Of a stretch of DNA of 64,000 bases, positions 47,317 to 56,979 are shown one piece after another (positions within the stretch are counted from its first letter, which is position 1; each line of letters opens with the position of its first letter). The translations under genes and the position numbers were made by a program. Source of the DNA: Dysgonomonas sp. HDW5A (GTDB taxonomy: Bacteria > Bacteroidota > Bacteroidia > Bacteroidales > Dysgonomonadaceae); NCBI RefSeq assembly GCF_011299555.1, contig NZ_CP049857.1:2480001-2544000 (forward strand), given 5' to 3'. The notes under the pieces are model-generated. The model worked only from the letters and a program-made list of their open reading frames with translations. It searched no databases and was not told the origin of the DNA.

Positions 47317-47727
47317 CTATAGCCAGATAGCTATAACGGTTAATATTGCTGCAACTACAAGTACTAATATGGCTCCGAGTATTATTTTTTTTATAGTTAG
47401 CTTAGGCGGTAAATTAGGATCGTTTTCTTCAAATGCTATTATATCATCATTTAATTCACCGGCTTTTATCCCTCGGATTAAATCTCCAACGGTTAAATCT
47501 GTGCGTGTATTGCTAAGGAGGTCTTGGCTATCTGCGGATGGGAAATATTTAGCGAAATCAAACGAGGAAATGTCAATGTTGAATTGTTCCGAGTAGGCTT
47601 GGATGAAGTCAAAAGCAGCTTCGCTCTTAATATTCAAGTCTCTAGAAATAGAAGTGTTGTCATATATAGTATTGCTATATCCCGAGTATTGCAGGATGAA
47701 TTGATCCAAATCTTTATTTTCTATCAT
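47317..47727 (-). CDS. DUF1493-like membrane-anchored protein
   Basis: The 136-aa protein has an N-terminal domain of about 90 residues with the DUF1493 pattern (NTSISRDLNIKSEAAFDFIQAYSEQFNIDISSFDFAKYF), which resembles acyl-carrier-like folds. One C-terminal transmembrane helix (IILGAILVLVVAAILTVIAIWL) faces the cytosolic domain inward. Role unknown; in other bacteria DUF1493 proteins are putative acyl carriers. It lies 78 nt upstream of the polyprenyl synthase gene on the same strand. Confidence 0.65.
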   Translation of the reverse strand: MIENKDLDQFILQYSGYSNTIYDNTSISRDLNIKSEAAFDFIQAYSEQFNIDISSFDFAKYFPSADSQDLLSNTRTDLTVGDLIRGIKAGELNDDIIAFEENDPNLPPKLTIKKIILGAILVLVVAAILTVIAIWL

Positions 47728-48529
47728 CGTTTTGCTTCCTTATTTATTTCTAGATATTGCAAATATATAAAGAAAAAAATACTATTTAGTAATGGTCGTA
47801 TTAATCTTTAGGTGTATGTTAACACTCCTTTGTTTCGAATTGATAAGTGATTTGTGAGAAAAATGGTTTTATGTTTTTGTATTAGATTGTCAGTAGGGTA
47901 TCTATTGATATATTATAAATGTAGGTGAGGTTTATGTATTATGAAATAAATGGAAGTGGTTGTGTTTTGATGTTCTCATTTTTAATGATATACTTTCGGG
48001 AGTTCATCATTGTATTGTGTGAAGATTGATCGGTTTAAATATTGTAAATATTCTTTTCGATATTTAAGGAGGCTTTAGTAAGCCGAAGAATAGTCTGTTT
48101 AACAGTCTTCATGATAGGGTTGTATTTAGCTTTATCTTGTTTGGTTAATTAGTTTTTCTCTTTCTTTTATAACAAAGTACTCTTTTTTCTCACTTTTTTT
48201 GGATTTAACATTTTTATTTTCCTCTGTTTTTTTAGTCAAAAAATAGGCTTTGTTTTTCTAGTCTAATCGTGTCTATCTATCGCATAATTAGAGCGTTTTA
48301 TGATTTTTGTTTTTTGTTAAATTAGGTTAAAATGCGGGATGGGGATAAGCAAAGGTGTTCTAAAACTGAACTAAATGATTATCTTTGGCGTTTAAATACG
48401 GAACTCTCTAGGATATTGTTTTTAAATGTTATAATCTCCGAGCCGCCAAATGTTATTCGTTTTTGGTTTTTGTTGGTTGGTAATGAGATAGTTGAGACTA
48501 AAAAGGATTAAATAGAACAAAAATAAGAT
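47728..48529. other. Long AT-rich divergent spacer
   Basis: Eight hundred nucleotides without a plausible gene on either strand. Two small hairpins lie at about 48072-48085 (GGCTT-TAGT-AAGCC) and 48089-48110 (GAAGA/TCTTC with CTG/CAG inside). TATCTTTG at 48380-48387 is the likely -7 element for the T9SS protein gene, leaving a leader of about 135 nt. 48130-48330 is very T-rich on the plus strand. Confidence 0.45.
48380..48387 (+). promoter_or_regulatory. Promoter -7 element of T9SS surface protein gene
   Basis: TATCTTTG matches TAnnTTTG. No exact -33 TTTG was found at 19-23 nt. Confidence 0.45.
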
Positions 48530-50944
48530 ATGAAAATAAAACTACTCTTGCTTGTAGGAATTGGATTTGCGCCGTTTGTATTAGTGGCTCAGACTGCTTT
48601 TTTATATAATAAAGGAGTTATGTCAGTTAAATCAACGAATGTTAATAATACAACCTTGTATATTAATGGCGATTTCATAGCCGGTCATGATGCAACTGCA
48701 GCGTGTAATATTACGTTGGATAACTCAAGAACGGTTCTTACCGGAGATTTTATTCACGACTTAAATGGTGGCGCTTCAGCCTTTAGTAATGTTTTTAATT
48801 ATGCTACAGGTGATAATTCTCGTTTTGTCTTTAATGGTACAACTGCACAAACTATTAAATTAGCTTCAGGGTTGACTTATAACCATTATCTGAAGGGAGA
48901 GAATTATATTAAATTCCCTACTCTAGTTATTCAAAATAGTAATCACGTAACGCTTGTTCCCGAATTGGCAGCACAAGCCTCTGGTTTGTCATTAAATACA
49001 GGACGATTGATTCTGGATTCAAGAAGAGCTATTGATACAGATTTTATAGGACCTATTTTTAATACTTTTCAAAATGCTTCAACTTCTAGCATGTTGGCAC
49101 ATTTTATGGTTGCCTCAAGCAGTCCGACAGCAATTTCTACACCGAATAATAATCCGACTTTTGCAGCTACTGCTACTAGTAATAACCAATTTGGAGCAGT
49201 ACAGGTAAATCTTCAATTAGATAATCCTCTTGACTATAATGTAGGAGGTACCGGCGGCAAAATAGATGAAAGATACGGTCGTAGTCTTATTGGTATGGGG
49301 ATTCCTTATAAAGAAATGAAATCTGATTACTTCTTTTGGAATTTCTTGATGATACCTAAAAATGAAAGTATAATCGGAGGAACTCCGGGTAATACAATGA
49401 CAGATCCTCAACGTACATTAAAAGCGGGCGAAGGTTTTGTTATTGGTATAGATTTAAGAGGAACTAATCCTGCTAATTATGAATATGATTTGCATCCCTT
49501 ATATCAAATTAATCCCAATAGACCTCAATTCGATCAGCGTGTAACAGAGAAATATCAATTTAGCCGTTTCGGTCCATTTTTTAATAACTCCAATAATGTT
49601 AGGCAAGCTAATGGTTGGGGGGGACATGCAACTGTGCCAAATGCTCCAGTAATGGCTGCACCGGGAGCAGGAGCAAATGGTATAAACGATGTTTCTTATG
49701 CAAATGAAGTGCTTAATTATCAGGATATAACAGGTCTTACTATTTCTCAAGGATATAATTATTATGCAAACCCTTATACTGTGCCTCTTGATCTTTCACC
49801 TCTAGTGAATGGGACAGGAACTGCTGATTGGAATAATGTTATTTTTGCTGGCCCTGGCGTAACTCCACGTGACTTTACAAATAAAGTATGGGTTTTAGAT
49901 CCTTCGTCAGTCGGATCTGGTTCTTACGATATTTTAAATCCGGGTGGCATTGGTCCGGGTAATAAGTGGGTCATGGTTAATGCGAAGTATCGGGTTATGA
50001 AGGACGTTGCTGCAACAGTTAATCCTTATGATCCGGCAACTGATAGTCCTCGAGAGATACTTGCTCCTCTGCAGATGTTTGTTTTATATTCTCCTAGTGG
50101 AAGTGCTAAGACTTTGACAATACCTGCATCAGCCAGAGCTATTACATATAATGCTCTTTTTTTAAGGTCAACCTCTAAACCGAATAAATTAGTTGATGAC
50201 TTTTTATTTGAGATTAAAGACGAGAAGATTAAATCTTCCGATAGAACGGCAATTGCTATCAGAACGCCTCAGGATATTATGACTAATCCCGACTATGAAG
50301 GGACTAAGAAATTAGTTACTCTAATTACTTCCGACAAGACAACAACACGCTCTACTACAGAAGAAGGTGCTGTTACTCAAACCAATATGAGTACAGTTTA
50401 TACTAAGAGTGATGGCGGAATTGCTTTAGAATCTAATATATTGGGTGTGCCTCAGTCTGCCCAAAGCGAAACAGTTACATTATATGTGACTCCAAGTCTT
50501 ACAGCTCAGAATATAAGTATAAGAGCAGGGCGTTTGGAAACAGCTTACAGAGTAAAAGGTATAATGCTAAAAGATAAAGTAACAAATAAAGAATTTGATT
50601 TATTTGGCGGTAAAACTTATACAACTGCTTCTAAAGCAACCGATGCTGTTGACAGATTTTCTCTAAGGTTTATATTTGATACCTCGGGTATTGAAGATGG
50701 TGATAATGGTTCGGAATCTAAATCTATAACATCTTATTATCTAAACGGAACATTAACTGTTACAGGATTTGATGATGCAGATTTTGGAAGTGTAATTTCT
50801 GTATATGATATACAAGGAAGAATGGCTGCTCAGGCTAAGGTGAATGATACGACTGTAGAAATTACTCAACCATTCTCTCCGGGAGCTTATATCGTGAAAG
50901 TTGTAGGTAATAAATCATATGCTGCTAAATTTTTGGTAAAATGA
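48530..50944 (+). CDS. Large secreted protein with T9SS sorting domain
   Basis: The 804-aa protein has a signal peptide (1-20, FVLVAQ). The central region is a long beta-rich sequence with many Asn, Thr and Gly (NTTLYINGDFIAGHD, LSLNTGRLILDS, YNYYANPYTVPLDL), similar to large Bacteroidota surface proteins of unknown function. The last 75 residues (LTVTGFDDADFGSVISVYDIQGR ..., ending YAAKFLVK) are a type IX type A C-terminal domain, so the protein is exported and attached or released at the surface. It overlaps the next gene by ATGA, so the two are translationally coupled. Confidence 0.82.
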   Translation: MKIKLLLLVGIGFAPFVLVAQTAFLYNKGVMSVKSTNVNNTTLYINGDFIAGHDATAACNITLDNSRTVLTGDFIHDLNGGASAFSNVFNYATGDNSRFVFNGTTAQTIKLASGLTYNHYLKGENYIKFPTLVIQNSNHVTLVPELAAQASGLSLNTGRLILDSRRAIDTDFIGPIFNTFQNASTSSMLAHFMVASSSPTAISTPNNNPTFAATATSNNQFGAVQVNLQLDNPLDYNVGGTGGKIDERYGRSLIGMGIPYKEMKSDYFFWNFLMIPKNESIIGGTPGNTMTDPQRTLKAGEGFVIGIDLRGTNPANYEYDLHPLYQINPNRPQFDQRVTEKYQFSRFGPFFNNSNNVRQANGWGGHATVPNAPVMAAPGAGANGINDVSYANEVLNYQDITGLTISQGYNYYANPYTVPLDLSPLVNGTGTADWNNVIFAGPGVTPRDFTNKVWVLDPSSVGSGSYDILNPGGIGPGNKWVMVNAKYRVMKDVAATVNPYDPATDSPREILAPLQMFVLYSPSGSAKTLTIPASARAITYNALFLRSTSKPNKLVDDFLFEIKDEKIKSSDRTAIAIRTPQDIMTNPDYEGTKKLVTLITSDKTTTRSTTEEGAVTQTNMSTVYTKSDGGIALESNILGVPQSAQSETVTLYVTPSLTAQNISIRAGRLETAYRVKGIMLKDKVTNKEFDLFGGKTYTTASKATDAVDRFSLRFIFDTSGIEDGDNGSESKSITSYYLNGTLTVTGFDDADFGSVISVYDIQGRMAAQAKVNDTTVEITQPFSPGAYIVKVVGNKSYAAKFLVK

Positions 50945-51252
50945 GAAAGTTTTTAGGTTTTATAATATTGGGAACACTATTTTGTGTAAGTGGCATTGTG
51001 CAAGCTCAGGATTTATTGCCCTCTGATTCTTACTATAAAGATAATATTGCAGTAAATGAAGTGCAAGCAGAAGCACCTTCACTACGGGTTCCGGGTGACG
51101 ATGGTGATTTGGGACCTGGAGATGGTAATCCTGAATGGGGAGGCGGAGGTTTCGTCGGTTCTCCCGTAGGAGATGCTGTATTGCCTATCGTAATAGCAGG
51201 ATTGATCTATGGATCAGTTTTGTTCCTAAGAAGACGTAAAAGTTCTATTTAA
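50941..51252 (+). CDS. Small secreted protein with C-terminal sorting-like tail
   Basis: The 103-aa protein has a signal peptide (1-23, GIVQAQ), then about 45 polar residues, a Gly/Asp/Pro-rich linker (DDGDLGPGDGNPEWGGGGF), the motif SPVGDAVLP, a hydrophobic helix (IVIAGLIYGSVLFL) and a basic end RRRKSSI. This order (motif, membrane helix, Arg cluster) is that of C-terminal processing signals such as PEP-CTERM or GlyGly-CTERM. The matching protease is not in the window. It is coupled by a 4-nt overlap to the large T9SS protein and is closed by a terminator. It may also be a simple membrane anchor. Confidence 0.7.
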   Translation: MRKFLGFIILGTLFCVSGIVQAQDLLPSDSYYKDNIAVNEVQAEAPSLRVPGDDGDLGPGDGNPEWGGGGFVGSPVGDAVLPIVIAGLIYGSVLFLRRRKSSI

Positions 51253-51273
51253 GAACAGTAATTTATAACTAAT

Positions 51274-51309
51274 AAAAAAGAGCAGATATTTTAATATCTG
51301 CTCTTTTTT
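51274..51309 (+). terminator. Terminator of T9SS protein operon
   Basis: AAAAAAGAGCAGATATT (51274-51290) pairs with AATATCTGCTCTTTTTT (51293-51309). Confidence 0.9.
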
Positions 51310-51396
51310 ATTTATATCTGTTATTTGTGGTAGTGTTAGAGAAGTGTATAGCCTAAGGTGGCAATTTATCTTTTGTAGTAATCAAATAAAAAGAAA

Positions 51397-51423
51397 AAAG
51401 TGTGAAGTAAGACTTCACACTTT
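51397..51423 (-). terminator. Terminator of DUF285-repeat lipoprotein gene
   Basis: AAAGTGTGAAGT (51397-51408) pairs with ACTTCACACTTT (51412-51423), with TTTTTCTTTTT next on the minus strand. Confidence 0.88.
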
Positions 51424-51447
51424 AAATTTGCTATTAGTAATAACTAT

Positions 51448-53106
51448 TTATTCCCATGGAGTTCCTTTGAATATATCTTGAGTATCTGTTGCGTTTGATA
51501 AATCGAGTTGAGGTTTGCTAGTAAGTGATGAACAGTCTCGAAACATACGATTAAAATTTTTCCCTTTTGATGTATTTAAAAGTGGAATATTGATTAGGGA
51601 TTTGCAATTGCTAAACATCTGCCCAAAATCTTCTCCCATAGATGTGTCTAATAGGGGAATGCTAGTTAAAGATATACAGCTACTAAACATACTTTCAAAA
51701 TTAGTTCCCTTAGATGTGTCTAAAAGAGGAATTGATTCTAAAGAGCTACAATAGTCAAACATCCTTGAGAAATTAATTCCTTCAGAAGTATTTAAAAGAG
51801 GAATTGTCTTTAAAGAGCCACATTCAGAAAACATGTATTTAAAACTAGTTCCTTTAGAGGTATCTAGGGGAGGAATCGAATTTAGAGAGATACAGTTTCT
51901 AAACATATTTTCAAAATTAGTTCCTTCAGAGGTATTTAAAAGAGGGATCGTGTTTAAAGAGCTACATCCAGAAAACATTAAACCAAACTCAGTTCCTTTA
52001 GAAGTATCTAAAAGAGGAATCGTGTTTAGAGAGTTACATCCAAAAAACATTGCGCCAAAGTTTGTAATATTGGAGGAATTAAATTTAGGAGCTTTTTTTA
52101 TTTTAGATGCATTCCATGAAAAGTTTGCAAACATTGCAAGAGCACTCGTCAATTGCTCACCATCTGAAACATCCGGTAAATATTCTTGCTTTGCTCCGAG
52201 TTCAGTAATTCTCAATGCAGTTTTAGTAGCGTCAGTCCAAGTGAAATAACCTGCATCAACCCAAGCTTCTTGGATAGTAGGCAATGTAACAGCCGTTTTA
52301 GGGTATAAGCGTGCAATAAAGGCCTTGTCTCCTTCCGATAGTTCATAGTTCGCCAGTAGCTTAGTTGTTTGCTTACGGTTGTAATAAGGCCATGCCATTA
52401 CCGAAAGTTCATCAATTTCCTTTGTTTCTAATAATTGATTGGCAGTTGCTTCTGTTAGAGGTTCAAATACGTATTGGCGTATCTGGCTCCAATCCATACT
52501 GTAACCTTCGAACTGATCTTCCCAATAAGCTTGTAATTGAGAAGCATCCTTCCAGTAGCCGTTTTTACTCCATTCTTGGTGACGTTGTTCATATTCCAGA
52601 CCTAGTATTTGCCCGAATAAGCGAAGTACATCTCCCTTAAACTCTGTGTCATCCAAGTACTCTATGCCTCCAAAAACAGCCGTAGGCTGGCTTTGGTCAA
52701 TCACCAATTTGGCATCGTTCCCGGTGTAAGACCAAGTCAGCCAATCGTTGTTGTTCCAGTCGAAAGCGATACGTACATCCGCTTTTTTGTCTTGTTCGAC
52801 GAAATGGAGTTTAATACCCGCATACTCTTCCCATTCAGCAGCTGTTTGTTTTACCCTGTCGATGATTGTCTGGTCAGCAGGAGTATTGATAAACTTAATG
52901 TAAATCCCCGCATCCTGATTCCAGCGTTTCGAGCCATCGGCAACACCTCTGGTTTGTACTCCTTTGGATAACTTGGTCCCGTACCAGCGAATTTTGTTTG
53001 ATTGTGCATTTTTCCCTCCGGATGCATAGTCCTGATCAAGTTCGTTTTGACTGCAACCTGCTAATAAGAGAAGCAGGCAACTTAAAAATAATAATGTTTT
53101 CTTCAT
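51448..53106 (-). CDS. Lipoprotein: inactivated zinc-protease domain plus DUF285-like repeats
   Basis: The 552-aa lipoprotein has lipobox Cys18 (LLAGCSQ). Residues 60-270 look like the matrixin/astacin-type domain of Bacteroidota lipoproteins (WNQDAGIYIKFIN, ADVRIAFDW, later LSVMAWPY as the Met-turn). The usual HExxHxxxxxH is RLFGQILGLEY at 162-172, so all zinc ligands and the catalytic Glu are lost. Residues 338-545 are eight 24-residue units of the form PLLDTSKGTxFxxMFxxCxSLxxI, the DUF285/BspA-like surface repeat, with an incomplete ninth. It probably binds a partner instead of cutting it. Confidence 0.78.
   Translation of the reverse strand: MKKTLLFLSCLLLLLAGCSQNELDQDYASGGKNAQSNKIRWYGTKLSKGVQTRGVADGSKRWNQDAGIYIKFINTPADQTIIDRVKQTAAEWEEYAGIKLHFVEQDKKADVRIAFDWNNNDWLTWSYTGNDAKLVIDQSQPTAVFGGIEYLDDTEFKGDVLRLFGQILGLEYEQRHQEWSKNGYWKDASQLQAYWEDQFEGYSMDWSQIRQYVFEPLTEATANQLLETKEIDELSVMAWPYYNRKQTTKLLANYELSEGDKAFIARLYPKTAVTLPTIQEAWVDAGYFTWTDATKTALRITELGAKQEYLPDVSDGEQLTSALAMFANFSWNASKIKKAPKFNSSNITNFGAMFFGCNSLNTIPLLDTSKGTEFGLMFSGCSSLNTIPLLNTSEGTNFENMFRNCISLNSIPPLDTSKGTSFKYMFSECGSLKTIPLLNTSEGINFSRMFDYCSSLESIPLLDTSKGTNFESMFSSCISLTSIPLLDTSMGEDFGQMFSNCKSLINIPLLNTSKGKNFNRMFRDCSSLTSKPQLDLSNATDTQDIFKGTPWE
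51471..52095. repeat. Tandem 72-bp repeats (DUF285-like units)
   Basis: Eight to nine direct repeats of 72 nt encode the 24-residue units. DNA similarity between units is high (for example the recurring TTCCTTTAGAtGTaTCTA on the plus strand), so copy number could change by recombination. Confidence 0.8.
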
Positions 53107-53329
53107 TTTGTTGTTTTAAATTTGTGAATAATTAATGTGTAGAAATACGATTTTGCGTAAATCTCGAATTGTATTTGTTTGCTATTATGATGGATCGGTA
53201 ATTATTAACATTTTGAGATTGTGTTTGTAATAAATAGTTTCTAGTAGTGCTATACAAATATACATTAAATCAGATGACTAAAAAAGTATGTTAAAAAGAT
53301 TTTTCTTATTTTTTCGGACTACAAAAAAC

Positions 53330-53363
53330 AAAGAAGGATATCCGTAATGGATATCCTTCTTTT
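53330..53363 (-). terminator. Terminator of nifJ
   Basis: AAAGAAGGATATCC (53330-53343) pairs with GGATATCCTTCTTT (53349-53362), and the minus strand continues TGTTTTTTG. Confidence 0.85.
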
Positions 53364-53406
53364 CTATATTAGAGAATAATGTATGTTTATATTTAATCTC
53401 TTTTTG

Positions 53407-56400
53407 TTATTCAGGAAGATTTTTAGTTTCATTGAAACTATCGAAAGTTCCCGCAGCCAGACGTTTGTAGCTTTTCCAACGCCAAGTAGCATTGTTTTGA
53501 GCTGCTTCATATAGACTGGTTGCCTCTGTCGGATTCGATTTTTGAAGCGAAGTATAACGTACTTCATCCCCAAGGAATGCTTGGAACTTACTCCAGTCCG
53601 GATCTTTACTATCCATAATGAATGGGTTCTTGCCTTCTTCTTCCAACATTGGGTTGTAACGCCACAAGTGCCAGTATCCGCATTCTACAGCTGCTTTTTC
53701 TTCATCCTGAGCTTGTCCCATACCTTTACGTAATCCGTGGCTGATACATGGAGAATAAGCGATAATTAAAGATGGTCCTTTGTATTCTTCAGCTTCTTTG
53801 AATGCTTTCAAACATTGCATTTGATTTGCTCCCATTGCTACCTGAGCAACGTATACATAACCATAAGTTGTCGCAATCATACCAAGGTCTTTCTTACGAA
53901 TCTTTTTACCTGCAGCAGCAAATTTAGCAACAGCAGCAACCGGTGTCGATTTCGAAGATTGTCCTCCTGTGTTTGAATAAACTTCAGTATCCAGAACCAA
54001 AATATTTACGTCTTCACCCGAAGCAAGTACGTGGTCAAGTCCACCAAAACCTATATCATAAGCCCATCCGTCACCACCAAAGATCCAGATCGAACGTTTG
54101 ATAATATATTGTTTCAGAGATAGTAGTTCTTTGCAAATCTCACATTTGTCAGCACCAGCTTCTATGATAGCTAAGATTTGAGGATGTAACTCCTTAGTTC
54201 TCTCAGCCTCTTGTTTATTATCAATCCATGCTTGGAATACAGTCTTAGTATTTTCTGAAGTATCAGCCATCGAAATAGCTTGCTTCATCAATCTTTCGAT
54301 TCTGTCACGCATAGTGATATTAGCCAAAGCATATCCTAAACCGAACTCAGCATTATCTTCGAATAAAGAGTTAGCCCAAGCCGGACCTTTGCCCTCTTCG
54401 TTTTTACGATATGGAGTAGAGGGAGCCGATCCACCATAGATAGATGTACAACCGGTGGCATTTGCGATCAACATTCTGTCACCATACAATTGAGTTACAA
54501 GTTTGATATATGGAGTTTCTCCACAACCCGAGCATGCACCTGAGAACTCAAACAATGGAGTTGCAAACTGTGAGTTTTTAACGTTTTGTTTGATGTCTAC
54601 CAAGTGAGCTTTGCTGGTTACGTTTTTCACCATAAAGTCCCAATTGTTTTGCTCTGGGTATTGAGTACCAATCTCAACCATTTCAAGAGCACTTTGTCCC
54701 TTTTTACCAGGACATACATCAACACAGTTACCACAACCAAGGCAGTCTAAAACGTCTACCTGGATACGGAATCCCATGCCATCGAATTGTTTACCTTGAG
54801 CCTTAAGCAAAGATGCACTTTCTGGAGAATGTGCTTGCTCGTTAGCGTCCAATACGAAAGGACGTATTGTTGCGTGAGGACATACGTAAGCACATTGGTT
54901 ACATTGTATACAATTATCCATGTGCCATACCGGAACGAATGCAGCTACACCACGTTTTTCGTATTCGGTAGTACCATTATCCCAAGTACCGTCTTCACGA
55001 CCTTTAAATGCTGATACCGGTAGATCATATCCACGTTGAGCATTTACCGGACGAACTACATTCTTGATGAAATCAGGAGCATCGTCTTCTGCTACTGGAG
55101 CACCAATCGTAATGTTGGCCCATTCAGCAGGAACATCAACTTTTTCTATTTCAATACCACGATCAACAGCAGCATAATTCTTATTAATTACATCTTCTCC
55201 CTTACGCCCGTAAGATTTAACGATGAATTTCTTCATTTGCTCTACAGCCAAATCGTAAGGTACTACACCTGAGATTTTGAAGAATGCAGATTGAAGAATC
55301 GTATTTGTACGTCCACCAAGACCTATTTCAGTTGCAATTTTTGTTGCATTGATGATATAGAAATTGATGTTATTAACAGCCAGATATTTCTTTACGTTAT
55401 CAGGAAGATAATTACCTACTTCGTTTTTATCCCATACTGAGTTAAGAAGGAAGGTACCATTCTTTTTCAATCCTTTAGTTACATCATAAAGATGAAGGTA
55501 AGCAGGTACATGGCACGCTACAAAGTTTGGAGTATTTACCAAATAAGTAGAACGGATAGGTTTGTCTCCGAAACGAAGGTGAGATGCCGTGAAACCTCCC
55601 GATTTTTTAGAGTCATAAGCAAAATATGCCTGACAATATTTATTTGTGTTTTCACCAATAATCTTCACTGAGTTTTTGTTTGCTCCTACAGTACCGTCAG
55701 AACCTAATCCGTAAAATTTAGCTTCGTAGTTGTTATCATCAACCGAAACTTCTTCTTTCATTGGAAGAGATTTGAAAGTTACATCATCTACGATACCGAT
55801 AGTGAAATCGTTTTTAGGCAATTTCATGGCAAGGTTCTCATAAACCGACATAATTTGAGAAGGAGTAGTATCTTTTGACGAAAGACCATAAATACCACCA
55901 ACGATAGTTGGAGCATCTTCAGCTCCATAGAAACAATCTTTAACATCAAGATAAAGAGGTTGTCCCGGAGCACCAGGTTCTTTAGTACGGTCAAGAACTG
56001 CAATTCTTTTCGCTGTTTTAGGTATCAAAGCCATGAAAGCTTCAGCTTTAAACGGACGATATAAGTGTACAGATACAAGACCTACTTTTTCACCTTTAGC
56101 ATTCAAGAAATCGATAGTTTCTTTAATCGCTTCGGTTACAGATCCCATAGCAATGATTACTCTGTCTGCATCTTCTGCTCCATAATAATCGAATAAGCCA
56201 TATTTACGACCTGTTATTTTATAAATTTCTTCCAGATATTTTTCAACGATACCGGGTACTTTATCGTAGAATGGATTAGATGCTTCACGAGATTGGAAGT
56301 AGATATCATCATTCTGAGCAGTACCACGTGTTACAGGGCTTTCAGGATTTAGAGCTCTGTTACGGAATGCTTTAAGACCTTCTTGATCGATAAGAGGAAT

Positions 56401-56979
56401 AAGGTCTTCTTGGTTCATTAATTCTACTTTTTGAATTTCGTGAGATGTACGGAATCCATCAAATATATTCATGAAAGGTATGCGAGATTCTATTGTAGCC
56501 AAATGAGGTACAGCAGAAAGATCCATTACTTCTTGAACCGATCCCGAGAAGAACATTGCAAAACCTGTTTGGCGAGCAGCCATTACGTCTTGGTGGTCTC
56601 CGAAGATAGATAAAGCCTGTGCAGCTAATGCACGAGCCGAAACATGAAATACACAAGGAAGAAGCTCCCCTGCAATTTTATACATGTTAGGTACCATCAA
56701 TAAAAGACCTTGCGATGCAGTGTATGTCGTAGTCATTGCACCAGCCTGAAGCGATCCGTGAAGAGCTCCTGCAGCACCGGCCTCAGATTGCATTTCCTGT
56801 ACTTTAAGTATTTCGCCGAAAATGTTTTTTCGTCCGGCAGCAGCCCATTCATCAACATACTCTGCCATTGTTGATGATGGTGTGATTGGATAGATCGATG
56901 CTACTTCGCTGAACATATATGATATGTGAGCTGCAGCTTGATTACCATCACAGGTTAAAAATTTTTTCTCTTTTGCCAT
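53407..56979 (-). CDS. nifJ: Pyruvate:ferredoxin (flavodoxin) oxidoreductase
   Basis: The 1190-aa enzyme is counted from ATG 56979 (MAKEKKFLTCDGN); 17 extra upstream codons are not family-like. It oxidises pyruvate to acetyl-CoA and CO2, reducing ferredoxin, the central anaerobic step. Domains in order: domain I with YPITPSSTMAEYVDEWAA, a domain II/III part with KNDFTIGIVDDVT and the gamma-like segment, two 4Fe-4S motifs CIQCNQCAYVCP (about 688) and CLGCGNCVDVCP (about 745), GACSGCGETPYIK, and the TPP site GGDGWAYDIGFGGLDH with DTEVYSNTGGQ. Complete single-chain form. Confidence 0.97.
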   Translation of the reverse strand: MAKEKKFLTCDGNQAAAHISYMFSEVASIYPITPSSTMAEYVDEWAAAGRKNIFGEILKVQEMQSEAGAAGALHGSLQAGAMTTTYTASQGLLLMVPNMYKIAGELLPCVFHVSARALAAQALSIFGDHQDVMAARQTGFAMFFSGSVQEVMDLSAVPHLATIESRIPFMNIFDGFRTSHEIQKVELMNQEDLIPLIDQEGLKAFRNRALNPESPVTRGTAQNDDIYFQSREASNPFYDKVPGIVEKYLEEIYKITGRKYGLFDYYGAEDADRVIIAMGSVTEAIKETIDFLNAKGEKVGLVSVHLYRPFKAEAFMALIPKTAKRIAVLDRTKEPGAPGQPLYLDVKDCFYGAEDAPTIVGGIYGLSSKDTTPSQIMSVYENLAMKLPKNDFTIGIVDDVTFKSLPMKEEVSVDDNNYEAKFYGLGSDGTVGANKNSVKIIGENTNKYCQAYFAYDSKKSGGFTASHLRFGDKPIRSTYLVNTPNFVACHVPAYLHLYDVTKGLKKNGTFLLNSVWDKNEVGNYLPDNVKKYLAVNNINFYIINATKIATEIGLGGRTNTILQSAFFKISGVVPYDLAVEQMKKFIVKSYGRKGEDVINKNYAAVDRGIEIEKVDVPAEWANITIGAPVAEDDAPDFIKNVVRPVNAQRGYDLPVSAFKGREDGTWDNGTTEYEKRGVAAFVPVWHMDNCIQCNQCAYVCPHATIRPFVLDANEQAHSPESASLLKAQGKQFDGMGFRIQVDVLDCLGCGNCVDVCPGKKGQSALEMVEIGTQYPEQNNWDFMVKNVTSKAHLVDIKQNVKNSQFATPLFEFSGACSGCGETPYIKLVTQLYGDRMLIANATGCTSIYGGSAPSTPYRKNEEGKGPAWANSLFEDNAEFGLGYALANITMRDRIERLMKQAISMADTSENTKTVFQAWIDNKQEAERTKELHPQILAIIEAGADKCEICKELLSLKQYIIKRSIWIFGGDGWAYDIGFGGLDHVLASGEDVNILVLDTEVYSNTGGQSSKSTPVAAVAKFAAAGKKIRKKDLGMIATTYGYVYVAQVAMGANQMQCLKAFKEAEEYKGPSLIIAYSPCISHGLRKGMGQAQDEEKAAVECGYWHLWRYNPMLEEEGKNPFIMDSKDPDWSKFQAFLGDEVRYTSLQKSNPTEATSLYEAAQNNATWRWKSYKRLAAGTFDSFNETKNLPE

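Noticed and set aside
51471-52095. Regular repeats considered as a CRISPR array
   Set aside because: Period is 72 nt without unique spacers and the repeats are in frame in a lipoprotein gene.
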